DNA from: Ailanthus altissimus
Taxonomy: Eukaryota > Streptophyta > Magnoliopsida > Sapindales > Simaroubaceae
Direction of reading: 5' to 3'
DNA: 64,000 bases
Assembly: GCA_946807835.1 (NCBI GenBank)
Contig: OX327684.1
Coordinates: 18,128,501 to 18,192,500, forward strand
This document shows, in pieces, positions 1 through 13,139 of the stretch; position 1 is the first letter of the stretch, and each line of letters begins with the position of its first letter. The translations under genes and the position numbers were made by a program. The notes under the pieces are model-generated. The model saw only the letters and a program-made list of their open reading frames with translations. It had not been told where the DNA came from and did no database searches.

Positions 1-900
1 CCTCGAATAATCTTTTGGCATGCATACTAGATGCACACCAACTCAATAGTACAGATAACGTTTCTGATTGGTATATAAATCTCCGAATCATTTTTGGATT
101 TAGAAAAGTTAGGATATATTATTAGCCAAAAGATGCCCAGAGGTGTTTATGAAGATGCCACAAAGGAAGAAAAAGTGGCATATCAAAATTGAAGAATGAT
201 GATTTATAGGATAAATCCTACATCTTTGCCTCTATGCTCACTGAGCTACAGTAGGAGCATGTCCACATGGACAGTGCTAGCAGCATTATGCTCCATCTGA
301 AGGAGCTCTTTGGTGACTAACCCTAGGTCGAGATTTATAGGGTCGCCAAAGCCCTTTTTTAAACCAAACTTTCTTATGGAAGCCCAGTGAGCCTCATGTC
401 CTCAAGATGATATGATTAATCGAGATGCTTGAGAGCATGGACATTTCTTTGAAGAATAACACAGGGAATAACTTGATTCTCCAATTGCTGCTCAAGTCAT
501 TTACATAATTCATCATGAACTTCAATGTAAGGTTTGACCCTTACCTATGCTAATATGCTCAAGACAGAACATGACGACATCAGCATATAGCGACCCTCTA
601 TGTCCAGGGTACTTTATCTTCTACCCTCGAGGGCTTCTGGAAAGTCCAAAAGGAAGAAGAAAAAAAGTAAAGTAGACACCCAAGATGGGTCTTTAGCGGC
701 GATAGATATGTAAGCCGTAAGAGAAGCCAAAAGAAAAAGGAAGATGTTTCAAATGCAGCGAGGTTGGGCACTGGATAGGAACTACCCCAAATACCTTGTC
801 ATTGTGAAGAATACTGCTACAAGTATATGTTTACCTATTATTGACATTTCTTGAGCATTTGATGCTAGTACAGGCTGTGTATTATATACCGTATGTTCTT
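1..900 (+). pseudogene. copia gag relic with zinc knuckle
   Basis: Gag is the nucleocapsid precursor that packages element RNA. Frames +1 to +3 each hold pieces: a DWYINLRIIFGFRK-like block near 80-120, a 'LEKLGYIISQKMPRGVYEDAT' type block at about 100-170, and YIFASMLTELQ followed by SSIMLHLKELFGD at about 220-315, all standard for copia-type gag. A CCHC-like knuckle (CFKCSEVGH) lies at about 745-775, its last cysteine lost. At least three frameshifts and several stops make it non-coding. It is a relic, not a functional gag. Confidence 0.75.
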
Positions 901-2146
901 TTTACATCTACAATTTTTTGCATGGTCTAAAGGAAATTATATAGTTGCAGCGAGGACAGGTATAGCTTCGAATATGAATTGGTGATTTCTTGTTGGTCGA
1001 GGCTATTAGATATTTTGAATTTATCTCCCTTGTAATAAAATTGTGGTATTGCATAACTGTTATTTTGTACCATCATGTATCAGATAAATTATCTCTCTTT
1101 CTATACTTGATAATGAAGAGTATCATGTGTATATATTAGGAACTGTTTCTTATATTTATGTGATATGTTTAAAATTTTGTTAGCTGAATGTCAATTAACT
1201 AATGGGAATCATATTTTGGAAATAATTGGAAATGTCATGTATATATAGGGTAGCACTAGTAGTAGTTCGAGAACTTTAAATGATACAGAACTATGACATA
1301 TGAGATTAGGTCACATAGGTGTGAGACGTCTAACTTGTCTGATTAAGCTGCATAATATGCTCAAGACAGCACATGATGACATCAGCACATAGTGACCCTC
1401 TATGTCCATGGTACTTCATCTTCTACCCCGAGGGCTTCTTAAAAGTCCAAAAGGAAGAAGAAAAAAAAGTAAAGTAGACACCCAAGATGGGTCTTTAGTA
1501 CCGATAGATATGTAAGCTATAAAAGAAGCCAAAAGAAAAAGGAAAATGTTTCGAATGCAGTGAGGTTGGGCACTAGATAGGAACTACCCCAAATACCTTG
1601 TTACTGTGAAGAAGACTCCCACAAGTATATGTTTACCCATTATTGACATTTCTTTATCATTTGATGCTAGTATAGGCTGTGTATTATATACCGTATGTTC
1701 TTCTTACATCTATAATTTTTTACATGGTCTAAAGGAAATTATATGGTTATAGCTAGGAGAGGTATAACTTCGAATATGAATTGGTGATTTCTTGTTGGTC
1801 GAGGTTGTTAGATATTTTGAATTTATTCTCCCTTGTAATAAAATTGTGGTATTGCATAACTGTTATTTTGTACCATCATGTATCAGACAGGGTATCTCCA
1901 TGGTACTTCATCATGTACCATCATGTGTATATATCAGGAACTGTTTCTTATATTTATGTGATATATTTGAAGTTTTGTTAGTTGAATATCAATTAACTGA
2001 TGGGAATCATGTTTTGGATACAATTGAAAATGTCATGTATATACAGGGTAGCACTAGTAGTAGTTCAAGAACTTTAAATGATACAGAACTGTGACATATG
2101 AGATTAGGTTACATAGGTGTGAGATGTCTAACTTTTCTGATTAAGG
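551..2146 (+). repeat. about 800-bp direct tandem duplication inside copia element 1
   Basis: Copy 1 (about 551-1350) and copy 2 (about 1353-2146) run in parallel: the same text begins with taatatgctcaagacag at 551 and 1353 and ends at the gattaag block at 1341 and about 2140. The unit covers the gag end, zinc knuckle, protease remnant and GAG-pre-integrase region. The offset drifts from 802 to 798 bp through small indels, and substitutions are scattered, so the duplication is old rather than a very recent copy. The junction at about 1349-1353 joins the pre-integrase region back to gag. Confidence 0.88.
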
Positions 2147-2985
2147 ATGGTCGGATGCTTGACCTTACCTAGTTTATGAATTTTGCATTCAATAAAAAAA
2201 GAATAAATCTCTATTTATTAGTGTTGGACATTGTGTTACTGATTTATTGAAAATAATGTATTATGATGTATGTGGTCCAATGAATCATGCTGCAATGGGT
2301 GAATTTTAATACTTTGTAACCTTTATCGATGATTTGTCACGATACTGGTATGTGTTTCTTATGAGGCATAATTCAGAAATCTTTAAAAAGTTTAAGAAAT
2401 TCAGACTTGGAAGTAGAGAAACAAACCAGCATGTACGTCAAATACCTTCGATTAGATCAAGGCAGTGAGTACATGAGCAATGAATTTTTTGACTATTTAA
2501 AAGAGAATGAGATTCTTACTCAGTTTAGTCCCTTGGGTACTTCGTAACATAATTATGTTTCAAAAATGAGGAATTATACTTTATTAGATATGGTTCGGTC
2601 AATGATGAGCTTCACTAATTTGTCGAAATAGCTGTTCATATATTGAATAGAGTTCCATCTAAAGCTATTCCAACCACTATGCAAAAGATACGAAAAAGAA
2701 AGAAACCAAGTCTTAACTATTTTAAGATTTGGGGTTGTCCTACTTATGTAAAAGTTACGTAATATGATAAACTTACACCCAGGGGGTACAAGTATCAATT
2801 CGTTGGGTATCCAAAGAATTCAATAGGATACCAGTTCTATGATCCTGAGGAATGAAAAATGTTCGTTTCTTGATATACTATTTTGCTAGAGAAATATTTT
2901 CTCATAAATCGTAATTGTTGTAAAAAGATTGAGCTTGATGAAGCCAATCAAAACTAGAATGAACTAGAGATGGAACCTCTAGCTT
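2094..2985 (+). pseudogene. copia integrase relic
   Basis: Integrase inserts element cDNA into the genome. Following the pre-integrase motif (MRLGYIGVRCL, about 2098-2130), pieces of the integrase core are visible: LRLDQGSEYMSNEFFDYLKENEIL at about 2446-2520, matching the usual RSDRGGEY..EF..YLKENGI block, and later MVRSMMSF and the VGYPKN..GYQFYDP-like end region at about 2790-2850. Stops and frameshifts occur throughout, and no complete catalytic triad can be read in one frame. Confidence 0.75.
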
Positions 2986-4440
2986 AAAATCAAGTCTGGG
3001 ACTTGGTTGAACTTCTCAAAGAAATAGTTTCTCTTGGTTGTAAATGGATTTACAAAGTGGAATCGTAGGCCTAATAGAAAGGTAGAGACCTTCAAAGCCC
3101 GACTGGTCGTAAAACGTTATGCTTAACGATCTGGGATGAAGAAACCTTTGCACCAGTAGCGATGTTAAAGTCAATATGAATTTTATTGACAATTACTGCA
3201 TATTATGACTTTGGGATATGACAGATGGATGTAAAAATGGTGTTCCTGAATAGATATCTTGAGGAAGATATATTTATGAAATAGCCTAAAGGTTTTATAT
3301 CCAGCCTAACTGCGGGTCTAGCATGCAAACTAAAGAAGTCCATTTATAAACTTAAGCAAGTATTCCAAAGTTAGAATATTTGTTTTGATGAGGTATTTCT
3401 TAAAAATGAAGAGGAACCTTATGTGTACAGAAAGGTCAGTAGAAGTATGATAGTCTTCTTAGTTCTCTATGTAGATGACATATTAATCATTGGGAATGAT
3501 ATAGATATGTTACAATCAGTTAAGAGTTATCTAAACAAGAACTTCTCTATAAAAAATTTGGGAAAGGCTTATTATATATTAAGTATAAAACTTTATAAAG
3601 ATAGAGCTAGAAAGGCAATAGAACTATCCCAATCATCATACATTGATAGTGTTTTGGAAAGGTACAATTTCACCACATGTAAGATAGCTAATGTACCTTT
3701 TAGATATGGCATTCATCTTTCAAGGAGAATGTCTCCTTAGACGAAAGATGAAAGAGTTAGAACATTTAAAATGTCATATGCAGTAATTGTAGGCAGCTTG
3801 ATGTATGCTATGATGTGCACTAAACCTAACATCAGCATAGCTATAAGTGTTACTAGCCGGTATCAATCTAATCTAGGTGACAACCATTAGGTGGTAGTCA
3901 AATATGTCCTTAAATACTTTAAGAGTACAAAGGATAAGTTTCTAATTTATAAAGAAAGTGCCTTACAAGTCAGAGGATACATAGATTCAAACTTCTAGTC
4001 TAATTGAGATGATGGAAATTCTACATCTAGATATGCATTTATCCTTAATGATGCTATAGTGAGTTGAAAGAGAACCAAAAAAAGATTCACAGCTGATTTA
4101 ACAACAAAAGCGAAATATATGGCAGCCTTTGAGGCAGCAAAGGAAGTAGTGTGGATACACAAGTTTTTTGCTGAACTTGGAATTATCCTTACTTCAATAG
4201 ATCCTATCCCATTATTTTATGACAATAATGAGGCCATAGCACAAGCCAAGAGCATATCAGATATCAAAACATGTGGAGACAAAATACCACATAATTATAG
4301 AGATCTTAGCTATAGAAGATGTAATAATTTGTAGAATTGACTCTATAAATAATATAGCAGACTTATTAATAAAGGTCTTAACTTTACAGGTGTTTGAGAA
4401 ACACATGGTATCCATAGGTATTAGATACCATTATGAATGA
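2985..4440 (+). pseudogene. copia reverse transcriptase and RNase H relic
   Basis: RT and RNase H copy element RNA into DNA. RT starts around the VWDLVE-like block at 2995 and continues through a WQMDVK-like block near 3215. The catalytic YVDD is intact at 3468-3479, inside an open stretch 3423-3740 (105 codons). RNase H is recognisable at 4095-4330 (AAFEAAKEVVWIHKFFAELG, then PLFYDNNEAIAQAK). In-frame stops lie at about 3738, 3888, 3998 and 4066, plus earlier frameshifts, so the enzyme is dead despite the intact active-site motif. The end (KHMVSIGIRYHYE) matches the usual copia C terminus. Confidence 0.88.
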
Positions 4441-4460
4441 CACTAGAACAAGTGAGAATT

Positions 4461-6840
4461 TTTTTGAGATTTATGCTTACGTGTCATCCCATTTTGTAAG
4501 GATATTTTATTTTATAATATTTACACAATAGATTTTATTAAATTGCTAATTTCATTAATTAAATGGTATAATACTTGTAACACTATAAACATTATGTGAT
4601 CTGAAGGAGTTCAGATCTAGCCTAAAGGAGTTTAGACCAGTACTAAAAGTTAGCAATACTGAGAATTATAATTGCTAATAATTAGCACTACTAAGAGTTA
4701 ATAAGTTACAAAAGTTAGCAAAATCTAAGAGTTAGGACCTTGTCTATAATGAGACATAAACCCAAGAGTACATCAATAATAACATAGTTCTAAGGAGTTG
4801 TAATAGGTGCTAAGAAATGTTATTACACACATATATTCTTAACACACGATATTCCTAGTCTAATTAAGCAATGCAAGTTTGTCGGTGAAACTTTTTATTA
4901 TAGATCAGTGTATGACCATATCTAGATGGTCTAGATGGTTTATTCTTAACTGACCATGGGCTTATCAAAAACTAGTATGACATCCAGGTACTCAGTGAGG
5001 ATTGAGTACTGAACTAGCACAATAAGGACCCCAATAGGCATCACATGAAACTGTCGATGGTTGGTCCTCTTGAGTTGAGTAGTGTATATGGTCATTTGAC
5101 CTGAGCGCCATGGTGGACTTGTGAGTGATCCATCATACTTTTGGTTCCATATATGTTAGAGACCTTTCATGGTCTGACCATTATATGTCTCTAGGTATGG
5201 TGCAATGCTTAAAGAGTTCGATGTGCATAGACATGGGATTTATCAGCTCATATAGGTGAGTTGTATATCCAAATGCTCCAAGACTATACCTCAAAAAGAC
5301 TTATGGCCATAAGCAATAAATCCAGAAAAAAAGGGGTTTCCTACAGGGTTAAATAATATTGCAAAAATATTTGCGTATATTATTTGTCGAGATATATGTA
5401 TAGAGATAAGTTCATGGATAAGCACGTGGGGATTTGATGGTGATGATCTGTATACATGCTCCTCTAAGATATATGTATGCGCTATAACTTCAACTTGTAT
5501 GGTCTACTACGTTGATTTGTAATATCTGTGTCGTGTGGGTAAGGCATCGATCTTGGACTCACGGAACAGTTATGTTTGAAAAATCGAGCATGGATATAGG
5601 GAGCCTTACAATTGAAGTGTACTCATTGTGCACTGGGGCAGGGTACCAGATTGAATAGCTCAATCCAGTAAATTCTAGCAAATCGAACATTTACTTTAGA
5701 ATCCCTTAGAAAAGGCACGTGTCAAGACATAAGAGTTAAGTACATCAATTGGTTAACGATAGTTGTTAACCAATAGAATGATGACATGTAGCACATTATA
5801 GGCCAATTATTGTTTGGCTTGCAAATTACCAAAATGATCTTACTTGTTGGATAAGCAAGATTATTATTTTCTTCATAAAAATTATTTTTGAATAAAATAT
5901 TTATAATGATAATATTTGATATTATTATTATAATTACAAGTTAAATAAATAATTTAATATTACAATTATGCATGTGCTTCTAATTGATTTAATATGATAA
6001 CATTAACAATAGAAGAAACACTAAAGCATGGTTATGGAAGCATTGATGGGACCAAAGTGTATGTTACAAGCAAATGAAGAAATTATTTCTTCAAATTACT
6101 TTGTCTCTCTTGGCCAACACAGTTACATTATTAGAGTTTATCAATTGTTTATTGTAAACAATTGAAACAAAAACAAAAGCAAACGGCTTTGGCAATAGTT
6201 GCCATACTTTGGTTGGCCATTTATTGCTTGAAGAGGGAAAAGAAAATGCACCAAATGAAAAGAACAATATTTGCTCATTTGGAGTAGATTGAAATTTGGC
6301 CAAGTCAAGAAATAAAAGGAGAGAGAAATGCTTCTTTTCTAGGGTTGAAAAATTGTGTAAGCGTTAAGAACATCCAAAACACTTCTTCTCTTTTTCTTAG
6401 CCTATGGACAGATTTACTACAAGCACTAGAAAACATGTTTTTGTTGTTTAAATGTTAAATTTGAACAAAACAATTGATAGCTTGTAGTAGTCCAAACTAG
6501 CTTAAGCATTTAGTTTAAGAGTTAAAGTTAGGGTTTAAGTGTATAAACCCTTGCTGGAACTAAGTTGTCATTCTAGACTACCTAAGCCTACCGAGTTTGG
6601 TACAAGAATTGTGTACGAGTGCATTTTAAAGCGGGAACTTCCGCTCAATCAAATACAAAAGGCTTGTAAGGTAATTTTCATCAAACCCTTATAATTTTAA
6701 TTATAAGAAAATTTGAAAGACTTATTGTGTTTATCACTTAGGAAATTAGATTTTCAGACTTCCGTTGTGTATAAATATGTATATGATGTATTTTTTGTAA
6801 TGATGAACACAATCCCACATGTATGCACCCTAGGATAATC
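4461..6840 (+). repeat. 3' LTR of copia element 1 (family K)
   Basis: The sequence right after the polypurine tract (ttatgcttacgtgtcatccc) matches the starts of the LTRs at 43870, 61772 and, on the minus strand, 56969. Similarity continues through several shared blocks, such as gttagagacctttcatggtc, ctcattgtgcactggggc and the gagttgagtagtgtatatgg block. The 3' limit near 6840 is set by likeness to the end of the minus-strand copy at 54832 and is uncertain by perhaps 50 bp. The ORF at 6091-6303 (minus) lies in this noncoding DNA. Confidence 0.75.
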
Positions 6841-7130
6841 ATTACTCACAACTCTACTAGCTCAAATCATAATTAAACTCTAAATCCCCTAGGGTAATGC
6901 CTATATATAAGGGAGATAGGGAGAAATAATAATAATAAAAATGCTTCTCTTATCTATTTTTACATGAAAAAAAAATTAGGCTGCTCATCTCCTTTTAGTC
7001 TTTGTACGTATAAGTTTAAAGATTAATAGAGAACCACATGCCCACACGTATGAGTTTGATGATTAAGAATCGTAAGGAAGATTGCAGTCATTCAATTCAA
7101 AATTTATCACATAAGGAATTAAGGCAATTC
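6841..7130. other. short AT-rich spacer
   Basis: Nothing recognised except a short (aat)n run near 6930. It ends in the TATAT target site of the H1 solo LTR. Confidence 0.5.
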
Positions 7131-7135
7131 TATAT

Positions 7136-9973
7136 TGATGCAATGCAAATCCTAGCACGTATATTTATTGTGATTTAATATCCTAGCGCAAGTGCACACT
7201 ATCGTATCAAGTAATATAAGATCTTAAGTCTAGATATAGATCCTACAGGGACTATGTGATCTAATTTTATAAATCAAGTACTAAATTTGTACCTACTTAA
7301 CTTTTATTCAGAAAAATAAAATTTAGAATTTATTTAACTAATCTACTCTATTAATTAAATTAAATAAAAGCAAATAGTAGAATTTACAAATAAAGAGAAT
7401 CTAGAATTTTGACTCATTCTCTAATATTTCATTGGACTCATTAACCACTTAGTTAATCCCTTAATACTAATTAATTAGCTTAGACACTAATCTCATCACA
7501 AGCCTCTGTCGATGGTCAAGTGCCTATATTACGCATTCTAACAATCATCGATATGTCTATGGTAATCAAATCAGAATGTAATTCATTGAGATCAAGTCTA
7601 AATTAGACCATACATGCCACCTAAGTATATGTCTATCCTAGATGGAACTCATTGTTGTTACCCTATGATCATGCATCAAACTATCCTAAGCTAAACACAT
7701 GAATGCCTTTGTCAAGTTCATCATGGTTCCTCAATCATTCAAAATATTGATCAGGTATAATAAAAATATTAAACACAAGATAGAATGAAGCAATTGAATG
7801 TATCAAGTTCATAAACTAAAAATTAACACAATCCAAATCCATACTATGTTTACATAGTCTAACCCTAGATGAACAATTTAGCCTATCACAAAACCAAAAT
7901 TATCTAACCAATTCATAAAGATCAATAAGAATAGGAACATAATGATAAAGAAAGAGAAGAAAAACTAATCAAAGTAACTCCTTGACGTGCTTCTCACTTA
8001 ATCTTGACTTGAAGATTAAATCTTGATCTTGGTTCTTCAATCTTTGGCTTTGATATTTAATTTTGTGTTGTGAATTCATTCTTTAAGTTTTTGCCTCTTT
8101 TTTTCTCCTCTTTCTCCCCTTTTAATTAGGGTTTTTGTCTTCAAATTAGGGTTAAACATCAAATAGAAGTCAAAGTCAGATTACTGTTCACAAGTTATTA
8201 TAGCACAAATGATGTTCACATATTACTGTTCATATGGTACTGTTCACCGCCACCTATACCGTGGCGCTGAATCCTGGGCACTACGGCGCTAAGATACTAT
8301 TTTAGGTACCGCGACACTCATTTTTAGGTGCTGCGGCGATGGGTATTATAGCAAATCACTGTAGGTCGTTATTGTAGCAAATCACAAATCACTATAGCAG
8401 GTACTGTAGCAATTTGATGTTTTTGGCTTATTTTCATTAGAGTTTCGACTCTATTTACTCCATTGACTCCAAACCTACAAAAATAATAATAAAATACATC
8501 AAAAACTAAATAATCTTAATTTTTACGAACAAATATTAAGTTTAAAAGATAAAAATATTAGACTTAATGAACCCTTATCATATATATGTAAGTGTATATA
8601 TCATATCAAGTAATATAATGATATAAATAAGATATCATTCCTATAGAGACTTTTATAATCTAATTTTTTTTATCAATTACTAAAATTAATCTTACTTAAC
8701 TTTTATTCAAATAAAACTTAAGAATTGAGTAATCTAATTAATCTAACTAAATTATCCCAAATTTAAACATTAAGCAAGCAAATATATGAATTCACTAAGT
8801 TTGAGGAAGCCTAAAGTTACAACTCATCCCAATACTTCATTGAACCTATAATCCTTTTATTTTAATTCTTCATTAATGAATTATTGGCTAGAAATCTCTT
8901 ATCATTATAAGCCTCTGTTGATGGTTAATAACTATATTTCATCCTAACAATTACTTATATGTCCATAGTAATCAAAATTGTATGAAACTCATTAAGAACA
9001 TGTCTATCAAATTCATATAAGTATATTTCTATCCTATATGAAATTTATAGTAGTTACCCTATGATCATATATCATATTATTCTATGCTAAACACATAAAT
9101 TCCTCTGTTAAGCTCATTATATTTCTTAAAATAATTAATATATTGATCAAATATAAAAAAAAAGCATTAAGCGTAAGATAGAATGAATAATTCTTCTTTA
9201 TTGAGTTTATAAGATAAGAGAGATAATAAAGTTCAACTACATATTATGTTCAAAAGTTAAACTCTAGATAAAGAAAGTTAATTCATAATGAATTTAAGAG
9301 TATTAAAGCAACTATTAAAAAACATAATTGACTAGTCCATAAAAATAAGCAAAAGAGAAGAAATTAAACAACGAAGATGCCTTGAATTGCTTCTTTCGCT
9401 CTCTTGCTTAATGCATAATTCTTGTTCTTCAATCTTTAATCTTGCCTTGGTCTCTTTTGTTTTATGTTTTACTCTTTCTTGCGTCTATGTTACTCCTTTG
9501 TTTTGGCTCTTAAAAATGTCTTTTCATAGGTTTTCTTAACCCCAGAGGTCGGTTGCTTTGAATCCAAGTTGAATTTAGAGTCTAGAAAACTTTTTTTTTT
9601 TTTTACTTTAGTCATGTAAGCACTACGGCATTAGCATCTAGGTGTTGTAGTGCTCAACTTTCTGCTTCGGGCACTGCAATGTCTAGACCTTAAATCAACC
9701 TTCTAAATTTATACTTGAGCGCCACAGTAGTGAGTGTGGAGTACAGTGGCACTAGGCTCTCAGTTTCGGGCACAGTGACAATAGTTGGGGAGCGCTGTGG
9801 CATTGGGCCATTTTCTTCAATGTCTTTCTTTTCTTAATTTCCTAAGTCTTCATGTTGTGGGTTGAAAAATTATATTTTATTAATAAATTCAATAAATGAC
9901 CAAATGTTAATTAATTTAAAGCAAAATTCAAGTTTGTGAGAATATAAATAATAGTCTTTATAAGGCCTTATCA
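7136..9973 (-). repeat. solo LTR H1 (Ty3/gypsy, Athila/Tat type) carrying G1
   Basis: It begins TGATGCAATGC and ends GGCCTTATCA, and is flanked by the perfect 5-bp target duplication TATAT (7131-7135 and 9974-9978). No internal retrotransposon sequence adjoins either end, so it is a solo LTR. Its own length without the G1 insert is about 1.43 kb. It resembles solo LTR H2 at 22852. The minus sense is inferred from element D, where a related LTR end follows a polypurine tract in the opposite orientation. GC-rich GTG/GCGCT motifs cluster at about 9620-9800. Confidence 0.82.
7169..8580 (-). repeat. solo LTR G1, inserted 33 bp into H1
   Basis: It starts TGTGATTTAATATCC and ends AACCCTTATCA. Flanks are TTTAT (7164-7168) and TATAT (8581-8585), a 4/5 match for an old 5-bp target duplication. 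When it is removed, the H1 start reads continuously into 8581 and resembles the start of H2. The sequence contains the agtgcacactatcgtatcaag block shared with families C, D, F and H. A cluster of GC-rich gcgct/gtagc words lies at about 8245-8420. Confidence 0.75.
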
Positions 9974-9978
9974 TATAT

Positions 9979-11870
9979 TCTTGTACATGTAATTATAGAT
10001 AAAAAGATTTTGGCTTCTACTGTGATTATTTTAGTAAACAAAAAAAAAATTGTGCCAACAACTGATATCATAACTGCCTTATTTCATATTACAAGTATAA
10101 TTTATTTTTTTATATATGGCAGTAATTATTTATTGTGACACTAATTGCGTAATTTAATTTATATAATTGTTATTTTTATTCATTATATAGTGATTGTCTA
10201 TGCCTATAGTAATAATTCATAATTAGATTTTACTTCTTTTTAATTGTAACAAGAGGGGTAATGGAATAATATCTCAATTTTCCTTCTTGATATATTTCTA
10301 GTATCCTTTAATTTATTGTAAGCCAACTTTTTGCTGTAGGTTTTAAGTATGTAAGTTTGAGAATTAAAATTTATATTTGTTTAAATATTAAATTATTGTT
10401 TGTAAAACGATAATTAAAAAAACAAAAACACTAATACGAAGAAGCAGTTGTTGTGAGTTGGTGAAAACCACGCACCAATTTATAGTTAATTCTGTTTTTG
10501 GCCAAAAAGGTTTGCAAATTTTGTAAACAGGCCCTAAAGTGAATACATCTCTTGATTAATTTTGTTTTGGTTAGGATATTTTTAAAATTTTGCAAATATG
10601 CCCTAGCATAATGTTTAGCTAGAAAACTTTATAGAATTTGTAAATAGCCCATTTTGACCCAAATTAGTTTGTTGATTATTGTTTGGGCATTTGCAAATTC
10701 GAAATTAGCGCAAACTTCTTTTAATTTTAGTCCAAATTTTATTTGGGCTATTTTAACAAAATTATTAAGCTTAAAATATTTTTTAATAAATTTATTTTAA
10801 GGAGATCTAATAAATATTTTAACCCTAAAATATGCGCAATTTGTTTCTAAAATAAATGGACCAAAGATATTTAAAAAGCCTTAAAATGTCTAGTGTATAA
10901 ATAGAGACAAGCCAATAAAGATGAACATTATAAATGAGCCCAAATTGACTTCAATGAGTACTTTGAAGAATTTAGATTTCATTTTAATATTTTTCTTCAT
11001 AGAAAAACTCACGAAATATAGGTTATTTATTTATCTAGTTAACTAATTTGTTGAATAATATGTCATTTAGATTAAAAATGTCACATTCACATGTCTATGC
11101 ATAAATATATTATCCTATGTGACATTAATGTTCTAATGAGACTAGGACAAGGTTATTATCGTAGTTTTAATATTAAATTAATTTCATAAAATTGACATAA
11201 TCTAATTAATTATTTTATTAACTACTATAGTTAGAATGCCAATTAAATGAATTAATTAGTATATTAAAATAAAAACTCTAAAAATATTGAATGGGAGAGG
11301 ACTTTAGCATAAGGTCACAGCATCCATTATTGGTCTTATAGTAAAGTAGATTAATATCTTATCTTAAACCTTGTGAAGAAATTCTCTTCGAAGGGTATTA
11401 ATTAGAATTGGTTATTAGATAAAACTTTCCTAAAGGATAAGATCTAATATATGACTTATATAAAATTGATTACCCTATTTTGACTTTTTTAATTAAAAAA
11501 TATAAATGATTAAAATAATAGTTGTACACTCAACATAGGTTGATTGATATCATCCTTACAGAACTCTTGTCAATTAAATCTAAGGGATAAAAGAATCATT
11601 TGTTTATTATTATTTGATATAAGATATATAGATATTATTAGTAAATTAGTAAGGTACTAGTCTTATTCAAGTTAGATAACCACTCTATGGAGGCGTATTC
11701 AAAATTAAAATTAGATTTCTAATGCATAATTAAATATAGTTAAAGAGTTCTACAAACATGTATTTCATGCACTCATATTATACACACAAAAAATTATGTT
11801 ATAAGAAAATGTATGCTCATGTATGAATTTATTTTTCACAATTATTTCTTTATTTAGCCCACTAGCATCC
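9979..11870. other. AT-rich region, probably including the upstream part of copia element 2
   Basis: No coding sequence is recognised on either strand. A TATA-box-like TATAAATAG at 10896-10904 could belong to a 5' LTR promoter of copia element 2, which starts just downstream, but I could not align this region convincingly to that element's 3' flank and see no clear tRNA-iMet primer site. Repeated phrases such as gcaaatttgtaaat..gccc at 10510-10690 look like decayed noncoding repeats. Confidence 0.35.
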
Positions 11871-11879
11871 ATCTTTAGC

Positions 11880-12760
11880 TAAAACAAGTTAACTGAGAAT
11901 AACTTTATGGATCAAAAATTGAACTTAGATATTGTTCTCATAGTTAAAAAGTATAAGTTTTTCTTAACGGATTAATACCTACCAAAACCTAATAAAAATT
12001 CATCTCAAGCTTAAAAAGATGCTTACAACAAGTGGTAATAGTCTGATAAAATGGTTAGGTTTTATATACTAGCTTAATTGTCAAGTACTTTGGCAAAGAA
12101 GCATAAGACCATAGTTACAGTTGCTAATATGAACTTTAACCTTTTAGAGATGTTTATTGAAATAAACAAGACTCTGACACAAGCTACGTTGAAAGAGATC
12201 ATAAATACTCGGCAAGCTAAAAGAACTCCCATGCAAGATCACATGTCATAAATGATTGTACTGTTTCAGCAAGTTGAGGATTTATATGGGAAATAAACTG
12301 GTTAATCTAAGGTCAAGATAATCCTAGAAACCCTAGCACCTTCATTTTAGACTTTCTTATTAAATATATCAATGAATCAGTTGAATTTCTCATTAACTAA
12401 GCTGTTGAATTACTTATAGCTAATGAGCTATAATGAAACTTGGACTGAGTATTCATTTGACTAAGGGCTTATCTTCCTCTTTTAGTCCAAATCCTAATAG
12501 AAATGGTAGTAAAAAGAAGAATAATAAGCCTAAGAAAGCATCTAAATTAGGATTTATGCAAATTTATAAAAAGAAAAAGAAACTCAAAAGAAAGTGTTTC
12601 CAATATGGTGCTAAAGTACATTGGAAGAGAAACTATCTAATTCACTTAGCTAAGCTTTTAATGGCTAAAAAAGTAGCTTCTACTTTAATTAAATTTTTTT
12701 TATTGAAACATATTTAATGGTTGTTTCTACTAATTCATAGATATAGATTCTGGGGCCTCT
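11880..12760 (+). pseudogene. copia gag and protease active-site relic
   Basis: Gag blocks are readable as KLTENNFMDQKLNLDIVL (about 11889-11945). A lysine-rich stretch and zinc knuckle lie at about 12530-12650 (CFQYGAKVHWKRNY), with the second and fourth metal ligands replaced by tyrosine, so metal binding is probably lost. A 94-codon open stretch at 12433-12717 covers this basic region. The retropepsin signature DSGASNHIC follows at 12746-12770 in another frame, with the catalytic Asp codon intact. Many stops separate these pieces. Confidence 0.75.
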
Positions 12761-13139
12761 AATCATATTTGTAATTCATTATAGTGGTTCTAAGAAAATT
12801 AGACAACTTAATGAAGGAAAGATCAGTCTAAGGCTAGGGAATGGCATAACAATTAAAACCAAAGTAATAGGAGTTGTTCATCTTTATTTTGATGATTCTA
12901 AACCTTTAGTATTAAAGAATTATTTGTTATTACCAAAACTAAAATGAAATTTAATTTCAATTAGTTATTTGAATAAATTAGGTTATTCTATTATTTTTTA
13001 CTCAACTGTGATGATCAAAAGAAATAAGTCGTTTATATATTTTGATATACTAGATACTAGTCTATATTTCATATTTTTTAAAATCAAATCACTGCATGAT
13101 ATAGAATTAAAAAATGAATTTAATTAACATAAGAGGATT

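Larger units (their letters stand above)
1..4460 (+). mobile_element. Ty1/copia element 1, internal region (broken, 5' end outside window)
   Basis: The gag, zinc knuckle, protease/pre-integrase, integrase, reverse transcriptase and RNase H remains follow in the order that defines Ty1/copia (integrase before RT). All frames are interrupted. The window opens inside gag, so the 5' LTR, PBS and leader are not present. The polypurine-like stretch around 4448-4460 (caagtgagaa) and the start of a family-K LTR mark the 3' end. The same element family recurs at 46188-56969 and 43870-62087. Confidence 0.9.
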
